A model generated the notes under the pieces. That model saw only the letters and a list, made by a program, of their open reading frames with translations, ran no database searches and was not told where the DNA came from. From Haloplanus rubicundus (GTDB lineage: Archaea; Halobacteriota; Halobacteria; Halobacteriales; Haloferacaceae), in the NCBI RefSeq assembly GCF_003342675.1, contig NZ_CP031148.1:2294001-2358000 (forward strand): a stretch of 64,000 bases of DNA, written 5' to 3'. The stretch's first letter is position 1. Every line of letters begins with the position of its first letter. Below are positions 17,888 to 26,404 of this stretch, piece by piece. Position numbers and translations under genes: made by a program.

Positions 17888-19761
17888 GCGGCCGTCTCGA
17901 CCGACTCCGGGAGGGCCTCCGCGCCGTTGCCCGCATCGCGCGCTGGGAGACACGACGGAGCGTCGGCGTCGTCGACCGGCAGACGGCGGTCCTCGGCTTC
18001 GTGGCTCTCCTCCTCGCGGGCGCCGTCGGCGGGGCGGCCATAGCCACCGGCGGCGTCGCCCTCGACCGCGACGTGTATCGGGTCGGCGTCGACGACGACA
18101 GCCCCTACCACGAGGTCGTTCGGGAGAGCCCCGCGCTGGCGGCGCAACCACCCGATATCGGCCGACTGGGTCGGGAGGTCGAAGTCGTCGTCAGCGACGG
18201 CCGCGTCTACGTCGCCGACTCGAAGAAGGCGCGTGCGGCGCTGTCGACGTTCCGCTCCGCCGTCCGGAGCCGGAACCTCCAACGGATGCGCGAAGAGCCA
18301 AACGAGTCGGCCGCGTTTCCGGTCGTCGTGACCCTGCAGTACGTCGAGCGGGGTCCAGACGGTGTCGTCGCGAGCGGGGGTGGGGGCGGGAGCGGCGGCC
18401 GCGCCAGCGACGGCGACGGCGACGGCGGCGTCAACTCCGGGACGAGTGACGGGAGCGACGACGGCGGCGCCGGCACCGGGAGCGGGGGCAGCGACGGTGG
18501 GGGCAACGACGGCTTCGGCGCCGCCGCGAGCGGATCGACCGGCGACGGTCCCCTCGGCGTCCCCAGCTTCGGCGGCGTCGCTGGTGGCCTCCTCGGCGGT
18601 GGCACCTCCGGGTCGCCGGCCGACATCTCCCCGCCCTTCCCCTTCGGCGCGCTCGTCCTCGCGTTCGTCTTTTTCATCCCCATGAACTTCGTCATCCAGC
18701 CCTACGGGAGCACCGTCCTGAACGAACGGATCAACCGACGGGGCGAACTCCTGCTGGTCGCCCCCGTCTCACCGACGGCCATCGTCGCCGGGAAGACGCT
18801 GCCCTACCTCGCCACCCTCGTCGGGATCACGGCGGTCGTCGCCCTCGCCATCGGCGGCGGGCCGGTGAGCGTCGCCGCCGTCGCCCCCATCGCGACGCTG
18901 TATCTCGCCGCCACCTTCGTCGGCGGTATGTTCGCCCGGTCGTTCAAGGAGCTCACCTTCGTCACCGTCTCCATCTCCGTCTTTCTCACCTCCTACGCCT
19001 TCGTCCCCGCCATCTTCACGAACGTCACGCCCATCGCGCTCATCTCGCCGCTGACGCTCGTCGTCCACGACCTGCAGGGGACGGGCGTGACGGCCGCCGA
19101 GTACGTCTTCTCGACCGGGCCCTTCTACGTCGGCTCCGCGGTCTGCTTTCTGCTCGGTATCGGCGTCTACCGCGAGGAGGACATGTTCACCCAACGGCCC
19201 GTCCCGCTGAAGTTCCTCGACGCGCTCAACAGCCGGATCACCGGGCTGCGGTCGGTGGCCGTCCTGAGCTCGCTCTCCATCCCCTTCGTCTTCATCGCCG
19301 AACTCCTCGCCATCGCCGTCCTGTTCGTCCTGCCGGTGGAGGTGTCGGTGCCGCTGCTCCTCGTCGCCGTCGCCGCCGTGGAGGAGGTGGCGAAAAGCGT
19401 CCACGTCTACGCCGGGTTCCGGGGGCCGTTCGCGGGGCAGCGAGGGTGGCGGACTGCGCTCGTCCTCGGCGCGCTCTCGGGACTCGGCTTCTTCGTCGGC
19501 GAGAAGCTCACGGCCATCGTCCAGTTCGTCGGCCTCCCGAACCTGACGCTCGGGCGGGCGGCGTTCTCCTCGGCGGGTATCGCGGCGACGCCGGCGCTCG
19601 GCTTGCTCCTCCTGCTCGCCCCACTCGCCCTCCACGCGACGACGACGAGCATCGCGGCGCTCGGGGCGACGCGGAATCGGTCGACCTATCTGGCGGCGCT
19701 GGTTCCGGCCGTCGCCGTCCACGCGGCCTACAACCTCGCGGTGGTGAGTGTCCTTGGGTGA
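17884..19761 (+). CDS. ABC-2 permease fused to a PrsW-type protease domain
   Basis: 625 aa with a GTG start. Residues 1 to about 440 are an ABC-2 (NatB-like) permease: one N-terminal helix, a large extracytoplasmic loop with a Gly/Ser/Asp-rich stretch (about residues 160-240), then five or six helices. The remainder (about 450-625) has the PrsW (peptidase M82) residue pattern: Glu500-Glu501 with Lys504 (EEVAK), Glu540 (GEK), His584, and His613 with Asn617 (HAAYN), each inside predicted helices. The fusion couples an exporter channel to a probable intramembrane protease. The next permease overlaps its end. Confidence 0.8.
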   Translation: MSGRLDRLREGLRAVARIARWETRRSVGVVDRQTAVLGFVALLLAGAVGGAAIATGGVALDRDVYRVGVDDDSPYHEVVRESPALAAQPPDIGRLGREVEVVVSDGRVYVADSKKARAALSTFRSAVRSRNLQRMREEPNESAAFPVVVTLQYVERGPDGVVASGGGGGSGGRASDGDGDGGVNSGTSDGSDDGGAGTGSGGSDGGGNDGFGAAASGSTGDGPLGVPSFGGVAGGLLGGGTSGSPADISPPFPFGALVLAFVFFIPMNFVIQPYGSTVLNERINRRGELLLVAPVSPTAIVAGKTLPYLATLVGITAVVALAIGGGPVSVAAVAPIATLYLAATFVGGMFARSFKELTFVTVSISVFLTSYAFVPAIFTNVTPIALISPLTLVVHDLQGTGVTAAEYVFSTGPFYVGSAVCFLLGIGVYREEDMFTQRPVPLKFLDALNSRITGLRSVAVLSSLSIPFVFIAELLAIAVLFVLPVEVSVPLLLVAVAAVEEVAKSVHVYAGFRGPFAGQRGWRTALVLGALSGLGFFVGEKLTAIVQFVGLPNLTLGRAAFSSAGIAATPALGLLLLLAPLALHATTTSIAALGATRNRSTYLAALVPAVAVHAAYNLAVVSVLG

Positions 19762-20800
19762 CCCGCGCCTGACCATCGCGCGGCGGGAACTGGCGACGCT
19801 GCGGTCGGAGAAGACCATCGTCCTCGCCCTCCTGATTCAACTGTTCATCGCCGCCTTCTCCTCGTTTCTCGTCGTCGGTCTCGTCTCCCTGTACGATCCG
19901 GGGAGCGTCGAGGGCTACGAGACGACGGTCGGCGTCACCGGCGACGCGGCCGACGACCTGCTTCGCGTGGTCGACGAACAGCCGTCGATGGCGGGCACCG
20001 CCTACGACTCGCAGGCCGCGGCGCGGACGGCGTTCCGGAACGGGGAGGTAGACGCCGTCCTCCTCGCCGACCGGCGGGCGGGGCGGGTGTTCGTGACCGC
20101 CACGGTGCCCGACGGGTCGGTCCGGACGACGGTGATCGTCGTTCAACTGCGGGACGCCCTCTCGACGTTCGAGCGGACGGAACGCGACGACAGGGCGTCG
20201 TTCCTGTCGTCGACGCCGCTCGACCTCCCACCCCGAGCCGGGTCGACGCCCTACTACGGGTTCAGCTACACCGTCCTGTTGCCCCTCCTCTGCTTTCTCC
20301 CCGTCTTCATCAGCGGGTCGATGGTCGTCGACTCGGTGACCGAGGAGGTGGATCGGGGGACGCTCGAACTCCTCCGGGTCGCACCCGTCTCGACCGTCGA
20401 TATCGTGGACGGTAAGGTGTGGGCGTCGGCGGCGCTCGCACCCGCTCAGGCCGGCCTCTGGCTCGCCCTCCTCGATTTCAACGGGACGACCGTCCGCCAC
20501 CCGCTCGCGCTCCTCGCCGTCGTCGCCGCGCTCGCCCTGCTGGTGGTGACCCTGGGCGCGACCATCGCCCTCCTCTCCCCTGATCGGCGCGCGGCGCAGT
20601 TCCTCTACGCCGTCGGCGTGCTGGTCGCGTTCGGAGGGTCGACGCTGCTCCCGTACAGTCCGGTCAACACCGTGGCCCGCCTCGCCGTCGACAGCGTCGG
20701 CGCGACCTATCCGCTGCTCGTCGCGGGCTACGTCGCCCTCGGCGTCGCCGCCTACGTCCTGCTCCGGCGGGCGGTGCCGCGGATCGAACTGGGGGCGTGA
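19748..20800 (+). CDS. ABC-2 permease subunit
   Basis: 350 aa. An N-terminal helix, a large extracytoplasmic loop (about residues 50-165) and five helices follow the NatB/ABC-2 pattern; SGSMVVDSVTEEVDRGTLELLRVAPVS is typical of the permease core. The GTG at 19748 overlaps the previous gene by 14 bp; a TTG at 19754 is an alternative start. Together with the ATPase and the permease-protease fusion it would make a heterodimeric exporter. Confidence 0.85.
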   Translation: MSLGDPRLTIARRELATLRSEKTIVLALLIQLFIAAFSSFLVVGLVSLYDPGSVEGYETTVGVTGDAADDLLRVVDEQPSMAGTAYDSQAAARTAFRNGEVDAVLLADRRAGRVFVTATVPDGSVRTTVIVVQLRDALSTFERTERDDRASFLSSTPLDLPPRAGSTPYYGFSYTVLLPLLCFLPVFISGSMVVDSVTEEVDRGTLELLRVAPVSTVDIVDGKVWASAALAPAQAGLWLALLDFNGTTVRHPLALLAVVAALALLVVTLGATIALLSPDRRAAQFLYAVGVLVAFGGSTLLPYSPVNTVARLAVDSVGATYPLLVAGYVALGVAAYVLLRRAVPRIELGA

Positions 20801-20847
20801 CTCCCCGGCCCCGAAACACACTCAAGGCCGGCGGTGAAGGCACAGGT

Positions 20848-21138
20848 ATGGGACTTGGAAGTACGGCGAAGAAGCTTCAGCAGATCGCCGACATGGCCGA
20901 GGACGTGTACGCCCGCCTGAACCAGCTCCGCGAACAGGTCACCGAGACGCGGGAAACCGTCGAGGAGACGAAATCGCGGGTCGACGAGATGGATCACGAA
21001 CTGGCCGAACAGCGGGCCATCGTCGAAGCCCTCGCCGAACGGGAGGGGATCGACGTCGACGCCATCACCGCGGAGGTTCACGTCGTCGACGCCGAGTCGG
21101 AGGCCAGCGATAGCGAGTCGACGACCGGTGACGCCTAG
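20848..21138 (+). CDS. DUF5798-like coiled-coil protein
   Basis: 96 aa. The N-terminus MGLGSTAKKLQQIADMAEDV matches, from memory, the small haloarchaeal DUF5798 family. Residues 15-70 form one long charged helix (RLNQLREQVTETRETVEETK), probably a coiled coil, and the tail is Ser/Asp/Glu rich. Soluble, function unknown. Its TAG stop shares a CTAG with the convergent CoA-binding protein gene. Confidence 0.75.
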   Translation: MGLGSTAKKLQQIADMAEDVYARLNQLREQVTETRETVEETKSRVDEMDHELAEQRAIVEALAEREGIDVDAITAEVHVVDAESEASDSESTTGDA

Positions 21139-21557
21139 TCGCGCAGTCGGCCGTGTTCGACCTTGAGGCACCGATCCTGAACGACGGTGAGCCCGGCGTC
21201 TCGGGCACGCGCGACCGCGTCGTCGTCGCGGATGCCTAACTGGAGCCAGAGCCCCTCCACGTCGCCCCGCCGTTCGACCCGCTCGATCACCGCGTCGACG
21301 ATGCCGCTCACTTCCTCGCTCGGGCGGAACACGTCCACCAAGTCGACGCGTTCCGACACGTCGGCGAGGCTGTCGGCCGCCTCGCGACCGAGCACCTCGT
21401 CGCGGTGTGGGTTGACCGGGACGATTTCGTAGCCCTGCCGCTGGAGGTACGCGGGCACGTCGTGGGCGGCCTTCCCGGGCGTGGCCGAACAGCCGACGAC
21501 CGCGATGGTTTCGGCGTCGAGCAGAGTTCGGATGTCGGCTTCGGTGGCGTCGGTCAT
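21135..21557 (-). CDS. CoA-binding domain protein (YccU type)
   Basis: 140 aa Rossmann-like CoA-binding protein. IAVVGCSATPGKAAHDVPAYL and the IVPVNPHRDEVLG loop are the hallmarks of the YccU/COG1832 group, and the LWLQLGIRDDDAVARARDAG segment supports it. The start at 21557 matches the family. Members bind CoA, but their cellular role is poorly defined. It is a single gene with a stop overlapping the convergent DUF5798-like gene. Confidence 0.85.
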   Translation of the reverse strand: MTDATEADIRTLLDAETIAVVGCSATPGKAAHDVPAYLQRQGYEIVPVNPHRDEVLGREAADSLADVSERVDLVDVFRPSEEVSGIVDAVIERVERRGDVEGLWLQLGIRDDDAVARARDAGLTVVQDRCLKVEHGRLRD

Positions 21558-21619
21558 GGGGGGCGTACTCGGTCCGGCGGAATGAATGGCACGCTCGGGG
21601 ATCACCGAGACGGTCCGTC

Positions 21620-22231
21620 TCAGATATCGGGGAGGTTCGCGGTCGGCTCGCCGTCCTCGTGGGTCTCGACGACGCCGTCGAACAGCTGTTTGAGGGTGTT
21701 CATCGTCTTGTCGTCGTGGGCGGTGGAGTCGATGGCGTAGAGGCCGAGGCCGTCGACGCTCTGGACCCGCCCAGTGAAGACGTGCAGGAAGCGAAAGACC
21801 GTCTGGAGATCCGAATACATCAGGAGCGTCGACAGCGAGTCCAGAAACACGCGGTTGCGCTCGATGTCCTGTCGTTCGTAGAACTCCTCCAGCAGTTCGG
21901 AGAACTTGATCCCGACGCCGGTCATGTCGACCGGCGAGGAAGTGTATCGCACCTGTGCCTCGTCGCGGGCCTCGCTGACGCCCTGCTGTCGGGTGACGCA
22001 GTCGACGACGGCGACGGGGCGGTCGACGTACTCGAACCGCTCGCCGAGCGTCTCGAACACCCGTTTGGCGCCGTCGGTGTTGCTGACGACGATTGCCCCC
22101 TCGTCGTTTCGAACGCCCGCGGCGAGGATATCGAAGGCGAGCTGTTTCTTTCCGGTGAGCGCGGGGCCGGAGAGAAGCAGGTTCGACCCCGGTTCGACCT
22201 CGACATCGAGCGGGGGGCCAAGATCATACAT
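21620..22231 (-). CDS. RecA-superfamily (RAD55/KaiC-like) ATPase
   Basis: 203 aa. A degenerate P-loop SGPALTGKK (residues 21-29) and a Walker B-like NRVFLDSLSTLLMY place it in the KaiC/RAD55 branch of RecA-like ATPases, without a DNA-binding extension. Single-domain haloarchaeal members often sit next to signal-transduction genes. Here a HalX response regulator lies divergently 258 bp away. The lack of a conventional GKS/T (it has GKK) suggests weak or altered nucleotide hydrolysis. Confidence 0.72.
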   Translation of the reverse strand: MYDLGPPLDVEVEPGSNLLLSGPALTGKKQLAFDILAAGVRNDEGAIVVSNTDGAKRVFETLGERFEYVDRPVAVVDCVTRQQGVSEARDEAQVRYTSSPVDMTGVGIKFSELLEEFYERQDIERNRVFLDSLSTLLMYSDLQTVFRFLHVFTGRVQSVDGLGLYAIDSTAHDDKTMNTLKQLFDGVVETHEDGEPTANLPDI

Positions 22232-22489
22232 TACGAACCCTCGCAGGGACGAACGGATAGGGGAGAGCCTCCCTGCGACCGACACGACTCACCGGAAATC
22301 ATGAGGTAGTATGATCATATAGTGAGCCGGTAATATTCTTTTTGATTGCGTAGAATCGAAGGATGGGGCGCTGATGATGTGAACCCGACGTATCGGGTCG
22401 TCTGTGGGGAGACGACGACTCCGTCGTGGGGGTGCCGCCGTCGGGTGGAGCCGCACGGTTTAACACACCACGCCACCGACGGGGTGACG
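22232..22489. promoter_or_regulatory. Divergent intergenic region, ATPase / response regulator
   Basis: This 258-bp AT-richer region separates two divergent genes. It contains the 10-bp palindrome TATGATCATA (22310-22319) and an AT-rich run GGTAATATTCTTTTTG near 22330, likely core-promoter material. No small ORF or RNA gene is evident. Confidence 0.35.
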
Positions 22490-23071
22490 ATGGCAACAGC
22501 GCAGCCGACCGTGCTCCTCGTCGACGACGAACGGGACGTCGTCGACGTCTACGCGCTCGCGTTCACCGGTGGCGAGTACACCGTACTGAAGGCGTACAGC
22601 GGCGAGGAGGCACTCGAAAAGGTCGACGACGCCGACATCGTCCTGCTCGACCGTCGAATGCCGGGACTCTCCGGCCAAGACGTACTCGACGAGATCAGAA
22701 ACCGCGGGTTGGACGTTCGGGTGGCGATGGTGACGGCCGTGGATCCCGACTTCGATATCGCCGACATGGACTTCGATACGTATCTCACCAAGCCGGTGAG
22801 CGACGACGAACTCCGCGCCACCGTCGACGAACTGCTCACCCTCTCGGAGTACGACGAGCAGGTTCGTGAGCGGTTCGCCGTCGCGGAGAAGTTGGCGGTG
22901 CTCGAAGCCGAAAAGACCGAGAACGAACTGAACGCGAGCGCCGAATACGCGCAGTTACAGGCGCGGGCGGCAGAGCTGGACGCCAAGTCGTCGGAAACCT
23001 TCGGATCGATGACCACGGAGACCTTCGAGAAAGCGCTGTCGGAACTCGACGACGGAACGAACACCGAGTAA
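22490..23071 (+). CDS. HalX-domain response regulator
   Basis: 193 aa. The receiver domain has the acidic pocket Asp12-Asp13, phosphoacceptor Asp54 (VLLDRRMPG), Thr82 and Lys101 (YLTKP). It is followed by a HalX domain (about residues 115-190), a haloarchaeal helical output module of unknown mechanism. No histidine kinase is adjacent, so its partner is unknown. The start at 22490 gives the normal N-terminus (TVLLVDDERDVVDVY). Confidence 0.92.
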   Translation: MATAQPTVLLVDDERDVVDVYALAFTGGEYTVLKAYSGEEALEKVDDADIVLLDRRMPGLSGQDVLDEIRNRGLDVRVAMVTAVDPDFDIADMDFDTYLTKPVSDDELRATVDELLTLSEYDEQVRERFAVAEKLAVLEAEKTENELNASAEYAQLQARAAELDAKSSETFGSMTTETFEKALSELDDGTNTE

Positions 23072-23088
23072 ACGAGCGCGAGGTGCGT

Positions 23089-23445
23089 TCAGGCGTACTT
23101 CGCGACGACGTTCAGAATCTCGTCGAGTTCGTCGCCGTCGAGCGAGTAGCGGCCGTGAGCGAACACCGACCGGAGCTCGTCACGATCCTGCGGGAGCAGG
23201 TCGGCGATTTTGAACGCGGCCTCTTCGTCGACCTGTTCGAGCTCGAGCAGTGCCTCGGCGAGTTCGCGAGATTCGTCGCCGTCGAGGACGGCGAACGTGT
23301 TGACGTGCTCGATGGCGCGGGCGAGCTCGTAGCGCATCTCGCGGTCCACGTCGGCGGCCCGCTCGGCTTCGACCTCGGCGAGGAGTTCCTTGACCTCGGA
23401 GACGGTGACGTACTCCTCGTCGAGCTTCTCTTTGAATATGGTCAT
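23089..23445 (-). CDS. rpoF: RNA polymerase subunit Rpo4/RpoF
   Basis: 118 aa, Rpb4 family. It pairs with Rpo7 to form the stalk of archaeal RNA polymerase. The helical VTVSEVKELLAEVE and the C-terminal DLLPQDRDELRSVFAHGRYSLDGDELDEILNVV segment are characteristic of the haloarchaeal protein. It begins 6 bp after rpl21e and is co-transcribed with it. Confidence 0.92.
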   Translation of the reverse strand: MTIFKEKLDEEYVTVSEVKELLAEVEAERAADVDREMRYELARAIEHVNTFAVLDGDESRELAEALLELEQVDEEAAFKIADLLPQDRDELRSVFAHGRYSLDGDELDEILNVVAKYA

Positions 23446-23451
23446 CGGGCG

Positions 23452-23742
23452 CTACTGCTGGGCCGTGAGGTGTGCCGGGCGCGCGATGAGCGTCTTGTCC
23501 TTGCCGCCGTCGTTGATCTCCACTTTGAACGCGCGGCCCTGCGTCCCGACGACGGTGCCGGTGTGGCCGTTGAAGCGGGGATGGAACCGACCCTCGGAGA
23601 CGCTGGGGTCGATCTTGAGGTGAACTTTCTGACCGGTCTCGTACTCCTGAATCGCGCGCTGGGGCGGGGAGGCGCCGCGCTCTCGGGGGTCGTTCGAGAG
23701 CTTGCCGCGCGTCCCCTTCAGCGGTCCGTTCGAACTCGGCAT
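23452..23742 (-). CDS. rpl21e: 50S ribosomal protein L21e
   Basis: 96 aa. The N-terminal basic [15 protein letters not shown] and the core [27 protein letters not shown] identify L21e, an archaeal/eukaryal large-subunit protein. First gene of an rpl21e-rpoF operon with a strong leaderless-type promoter. Confidence 0.97.
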   Translation of the reverse strand: MPSSNGPLKGTRGKLSNDPRERGASPPQRAIQEYETGQKVHLKIDPSVSEGRFHPRFNGHTGTVVGTQGRAFKVEINDGGKDKTLIARPAHLTAQQ

Positions 23743-23768
23743 TATGTGCGTGATTACTCCCGTGGTGG

Positions 23769-23776
23769 TTATAAAT
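23769..23776 (-). promoter_or_regulatory. TATA box of the rpl21e-rpoF operon
   Basis: On the minus strand ATTTATAA sits about 30 bases before the rpl21e ATG, the expected distance for a leaderless haloarchaeal promoter. No Shine-Dalgarno sequence precedes the ATG. Confidence 0.55.
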
Positions 23777-23785
23777 GGTGCGTTG

Positions 23786-24052
23786 TTAGATGCGGCCGAC
23801 GTTCTCGACGGCGACGCTCTCGACGCCGTCGACGCCGGAGAACGACTCCTCGACGGCTTCCGTCCCGCCCGCGTCGTCGGGGACGATGACCGTCGGCAGG
23901 AGCGCCACGAGGCCGAAGGCGACTTCGTCGCGTTCGAAGCCGTTGATCTTCGCGCCCTCGGGGAGCGACGCCTCGAGTCGGTCCTGCAGGTCGTCGAGGT
24001 CGATGTCCGGGCTCTGCGGCATGACCTTCATCTTGGCGGCGACCTTCCCCAT
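23786..24052 (-). CDS. ef1b: Translation elongation factor 1-beta
   Basis: 88 aa guanine-nucleotide exchange factor for aEF-1A (aEF-1B). The N-terminal [18 protein letters not shown], central [20 protein letters not shown] and C-terminal [15 protein letters not shown] match the archaeal family at full length. The ATG lies 2 bp after the stop of the upstream zinc-finger gene, so the two are one transcript. Confidence 0.95.
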   Translation of the reverse strand: MGKVAAKMKVMPQSPDIDLDDLQDRLEASLPEGAKINGFERDEVAFGLVALLPTVIVPDDAGGTEAVEESFSGVDGVESVAVENVGRI

Positions 24053-24054
24053 CG

Positions 24055-24234
24055 TTACGGCCCCCGGAACCCGCAGTCGGGACACTCGTAGAGGTTGCTC
24101 TGCTTGCGGCACTTCGCACAGCGGTAGATCTGTTGGCCGCAGTCCGGACATTTGAACGCGGCGGCGCTCATCCCGGAGATGTTGATCCCACAGGAGACAC
24201 ACTGGCGCTCCTGTTTTCCTTCCGTCTGGCTCAT
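24055..24234 (-). CDS. HVO_2753-family two-zinc-finger microprotein
   Basis: 59 aa, with eight cysteines forming four CxxC knuckles: CVSC, CPDC, CAKC and CPDC. Size and sequence match HVO_2753 of Haloferax volcanii, a characterised zinc-finger microprotein required there for swarming and biofilm formation (established knowledge). The partner elongation factor 1-beta follows after 2 bp. It has a leaderless-type promoter with GATTAAAACC 27 bases before the ATG. Confidence 0.88.
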   Translation of the reverse strand: MSQTEGKQERQCVSCGINISGMSAAAFKCPDCGQQIYRCAKCRKQSNLYECPDCGFRGP

Positions 24235-24255
24235 ACCCGTACGAACCCGCCCGCG

Positions 24256-24274
24256 GGTTTTAATCGTTGTCTTT
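24256..24274 (-). promoter_or_regulatory. Promoter of the zinc-finger/EF-1 beta operon
   Basis: Minus-strand CGAAAGACAACGATTAAAACC combines a BRE-like GAAAGACAA with the TATA box GATTAAAA about 27 bases before the ATG at 24234. It closely resembles the rpl11 promoter at 42735-42755. Confidence 0.6.
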
Positions 24275-24298
24275 CGGGTCAGGTCGGCGGCCGGTGCA

Positions 24299-24646
24299 TT
24301 ACCCCGGCGCCCGAAACGCCTTCAGCCTGAACCGCAGGACGACTGCCTCCACCGCCGCCGGCTCGCCGGCCCACGCGACCCGCACCTCCGTGAGTCGGTA
24401 CGAGGGGCCGACCGGGACGACCGTCGTCGACAGCGTGGCCGTCCAGCCGGGTCCCTCGATGGTTCGGTCGTCCACCTGCTCGCCGCCGAGCGCCTCCAGA
24501 TACCGGATCGCCTGTTCCGGGGTGACCCCGCGGAACCCGTGGGTGACCCGGAGCTCGCCGTCGGTCTCTGATCGGTCGAGGGGTGGAATCGCCGATAGGG
24601 CGGACTCGCGCTTCCGGTCGGCCGGTGAGGGTGTCTGTGTACTCAT
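24299..24646 (-). CDS. Conserved hypothetical protein
   Basis: 115 aa, soluble, Tat/Sec signals absent. The N-terminal 25 residues are polar and disordered ([20 protein letters not shown]), followed by a small alpha/beta domain with [34 protein letters not shown] and beta strands up to [11 protein letters not shown]. No family recognised. It lies between a TctA-like transporter and the zinc-finger gene on the same strand. Confidence 0.65.
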   Translation of the reverse strand: MSTQTPSPADRKRESALSAIPPLDRSETDGELRVTHGFRGVTPEQAIRYLEALGGEQVDDRTIEGPGWTATLSTTVVPVGPSYRLTEVRVAWAGEPAAVEAVVLRFRLKAFRAPG

Positions 24647-24698
24647 CGCTGTTCACCGTCTACTAGTTAGCTCTCTGAGAATACGGCACTTCCTACGG

Positions 24699-24715
24699 TT
24701 CCCGCCGACCGGGAA
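24699..24715 (-). terminator. Hairpin 3-prime of the TctA-like gene
   Basis: TTCCCG and CGGGAA make a 6-bp stem with a 5-nt loop, 12 nt after the transporter stop on the minus strand. No T-tract follows directly. Confidence 0.3.
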
Positions 24716-24727
24716 TCGCGGCAGGCG

Positions 24728-25957
24728 TCACGCCAGCACGATGGCGGGAACGAGTACGGCCATCAGGTGGACGCGGCGCACGCCGAGGACGGGCGGGAGG
24801 AGGCCGACGACGGCCGCGAGCGCGAAGATGGCGAGACCGAGACTCCCCGCGAACAGATAGGCGAGGACGACGAGCAAGCCGCCCGTGGCGAGACACACAC
24901 GCGCGTAGTCGAGGCGGCCGACCGTCCGGAGGTACGCGTCGCCGACCGAGACGACGAGCGCGAACCCGGCGGCCGCCGCGAGACAGACCGTTCCGAGGAG
25001 GACGCCCGCCGACGCGACGGTGTCGGCCCGATCCATCGCGACCATCACGCCGGTTCGGGGCGTGCCGAGCGCGAGGAGGGCAAAGAGGGCGAAGACGGTG
25101 TTGGCCGTGTTGGCGCCGCTGGAGGCGACGAGAAAGCCCCGGGCGCCCGACTTTCCCGGGACGGCCGGGAGGACGAGCACCGTCCCGACGGCGGCGGAGA
25201 CGCCGGGGAGGTAGCCGACGAGCGCCCCCGCGCCCGCCCCGGCGCTCGCGGTTCCGAGCACCGTCCGCGGATCGAGGGTCACCGTCGGGTCGGCCTGTGG
25301 CGGGACGCCCTCGCCCGAGAGCGCCTCGATCAACACCGGCGCGCCGAACAGGCCGGCAAACAGCGGCGCGAGGACGCCGCCCGCCGCGACCGGTCCCGTC
25401 GGCTCCAGATCGAGGACGAGCCACCCCAATCCCGCGGCGACGCCGATGGTCGCGACGGCGGCGAGCCGTCGTCGCCACGTCGGTTCGGTGGCGACGAGGA
25501 AGGCGCCCACCGCGGCCAAGAGGACGGGAAGGTGACGACGGAGCGTCGGGTAGAACGCCTCGACGGCGCGGGTGACGGGAACCGCGACGAGGAGGGCGAC
25601 GACGACGGCGAGGCCGCTGCCGAGCGCCGACAGTCGGAGGGCCTCCCGGCCGCGGCCGTCGAGGACGAGACGGTGCCCCGGCAGCGTGACCGCCGCCGTC
25701 GCCGGGTCGGGCACGCCGAGCGTGAGCGCCGGCACCACGTCGAGGAAGGTGTGGACGACGCCCGCGGCGAGCATCGCGGCGCCGAGGGCGACGGTCGGTC
25801 CCGGCAACGACGGGACGACCGACGCCAGTAGGAGGGCGAAGTTGTTGGCGTGGAGGCCGGGCGTCAGCCCGCTACAGGTGCCGAGAGCGACGCCGAGGAG
25901 CGCGTAGGCGAGCGCCGTCGTCCCGACGGTGGGCGTGGCGGCCGGCACGGGGAGCAT
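24728..25957 (-). CDS. TctA-like tripartite tricarboxylate transporter permease
   Basis: 409 aa with about ten to twelve membrane helices. The signatures TCSGLTPGLHANNFALLLAS near the N-terminus and LVGYLPGVSAAVGTVLVLP in the second half are the inverted-repeat loops of TctA (COG1784) proteins. No periplasmic TctC or small TctB gene accompanies it, as is usual for archaeal single-gene members, so the true substrate and energy coupling are unknown. Confidence 0.82.
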   Translation of the reverse strand: MLPVPAATPTVGTTALAYALLGVALGTCSGLTPGLHANNFALLLASVVPSLPGPTVALGAAMLAAGVVHTFLDVVPALTLGVPDPATAAVTLPGHRLVLDGRGREALRLSALGSGLAVVVALLVAVPVTRAVEAFYPTLRRHLPVLLAAVGAFLVATEPTWRRRLAAVATIGVAAGLGWLVLDLEPTGPVAAGGVLAPLFAGLFGAPVLIEALSGEGVPPQADPTVTLDPRTVLGTASAGAGAGALVGYLPGVSAAVGTVLVLPAVPGKSGARGFLVASSGANTANTVFALFALLALGTPRTGVMVAMDRADTVASAGVLLGTVCLAAAAGFALVVSVGDAYLRTVGRLDYARVCLATGGLLVVLAYLFAGSLGLAIFALAAVVGLLPPVLGVRRVHLMAVLVPAIVLA

Positions 25958-26019
25958 CCCGCGGGAGTGGCCGCCCCCTCGCTTTTGAACCTACGCGTCG
26001 CTACGCGGATCGTGTCGTC

Positions 26020-26025
26020 AAAAAA
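26020..26025 (-). terminator. T-tract terminator of the rpl1-rpl10-rpl12 operon
   Basis: A run of six T on the minus strand begins about 29 nt after the rpl12 stop. Archaeal RNA polymerase terminates at such U-rich tracts without needing a hairpin. Confidence 0.45.
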
Positions 26026-26053
26026 GTGGATCGCACAGAGTGCGGTGGGCCGA

Positions 26054-26395
26054 TCAGCCGAAGAGTTCGCCGAGACCCTCGCCGCTGGCCTCTTCGTCCT
26101 CGTCCTCTTCTTCGTCGGCGGCTTCCTCTTCCTCGGCCTCGTCGGCGGCCTCGTCGCCCTCGTCGTCGTCGTCGTCGCCACCGGCCGCACCGCCAGCGGC
26201 GCCGCCCGCGGCGGGCGCGGCGGCGGCCGTGTCGATGGCCTCCTCGATGTCGACGTCCTCGAGGGCGGCGACCAGCGCCTTGACGCGGGACTGCTCCACG
26301 TCGACGCCGGCGGCTTCGAGGACCGCGGTCACGTTGTCTTCGTTGATCTCTTCGCCGGTCTCGTTCAGGATGAGTGCTGCGTAAACGTATTCCAT
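26054..26395 (-). CDS. rpl12: 50S ribosomal protein P1/L12
   Basis: 113 aa stalk protein. The N-terminal dimerisation domain ([19 protein letters not shown]) is followed by an Ala/Gly hinge and a very acidic tail ([18 protein letters not shown]) ending GLGELFG, which contacts translational GTPases. It is the last gene of the rpl1-rpl10-rpl12 operon. The tail is also matched by the rpl10 C-terminus. Confidence 0.97.
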   Translation of the reverse strand: MEYVYAALILNETGEEINEDNVTAVLEAAGVDVEQSRVKALVAALEDVDIEEAIDTAAAAPAAGGAAGGAAGGDDDDDEGDEAADEAEEEEAADEEEDEDEEASGEGLGELFG

Positions 26396-26404
26396 TGTTC
26401 TGAA

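Noticed and set aside
18373-18640. Gly-rich repetitive region as a possible frameshift or assembly error
   Set aside because: The frame stays open and both flanking domains are in phase. It is a flexible extracellular loop common in haloarchaeal permeases.
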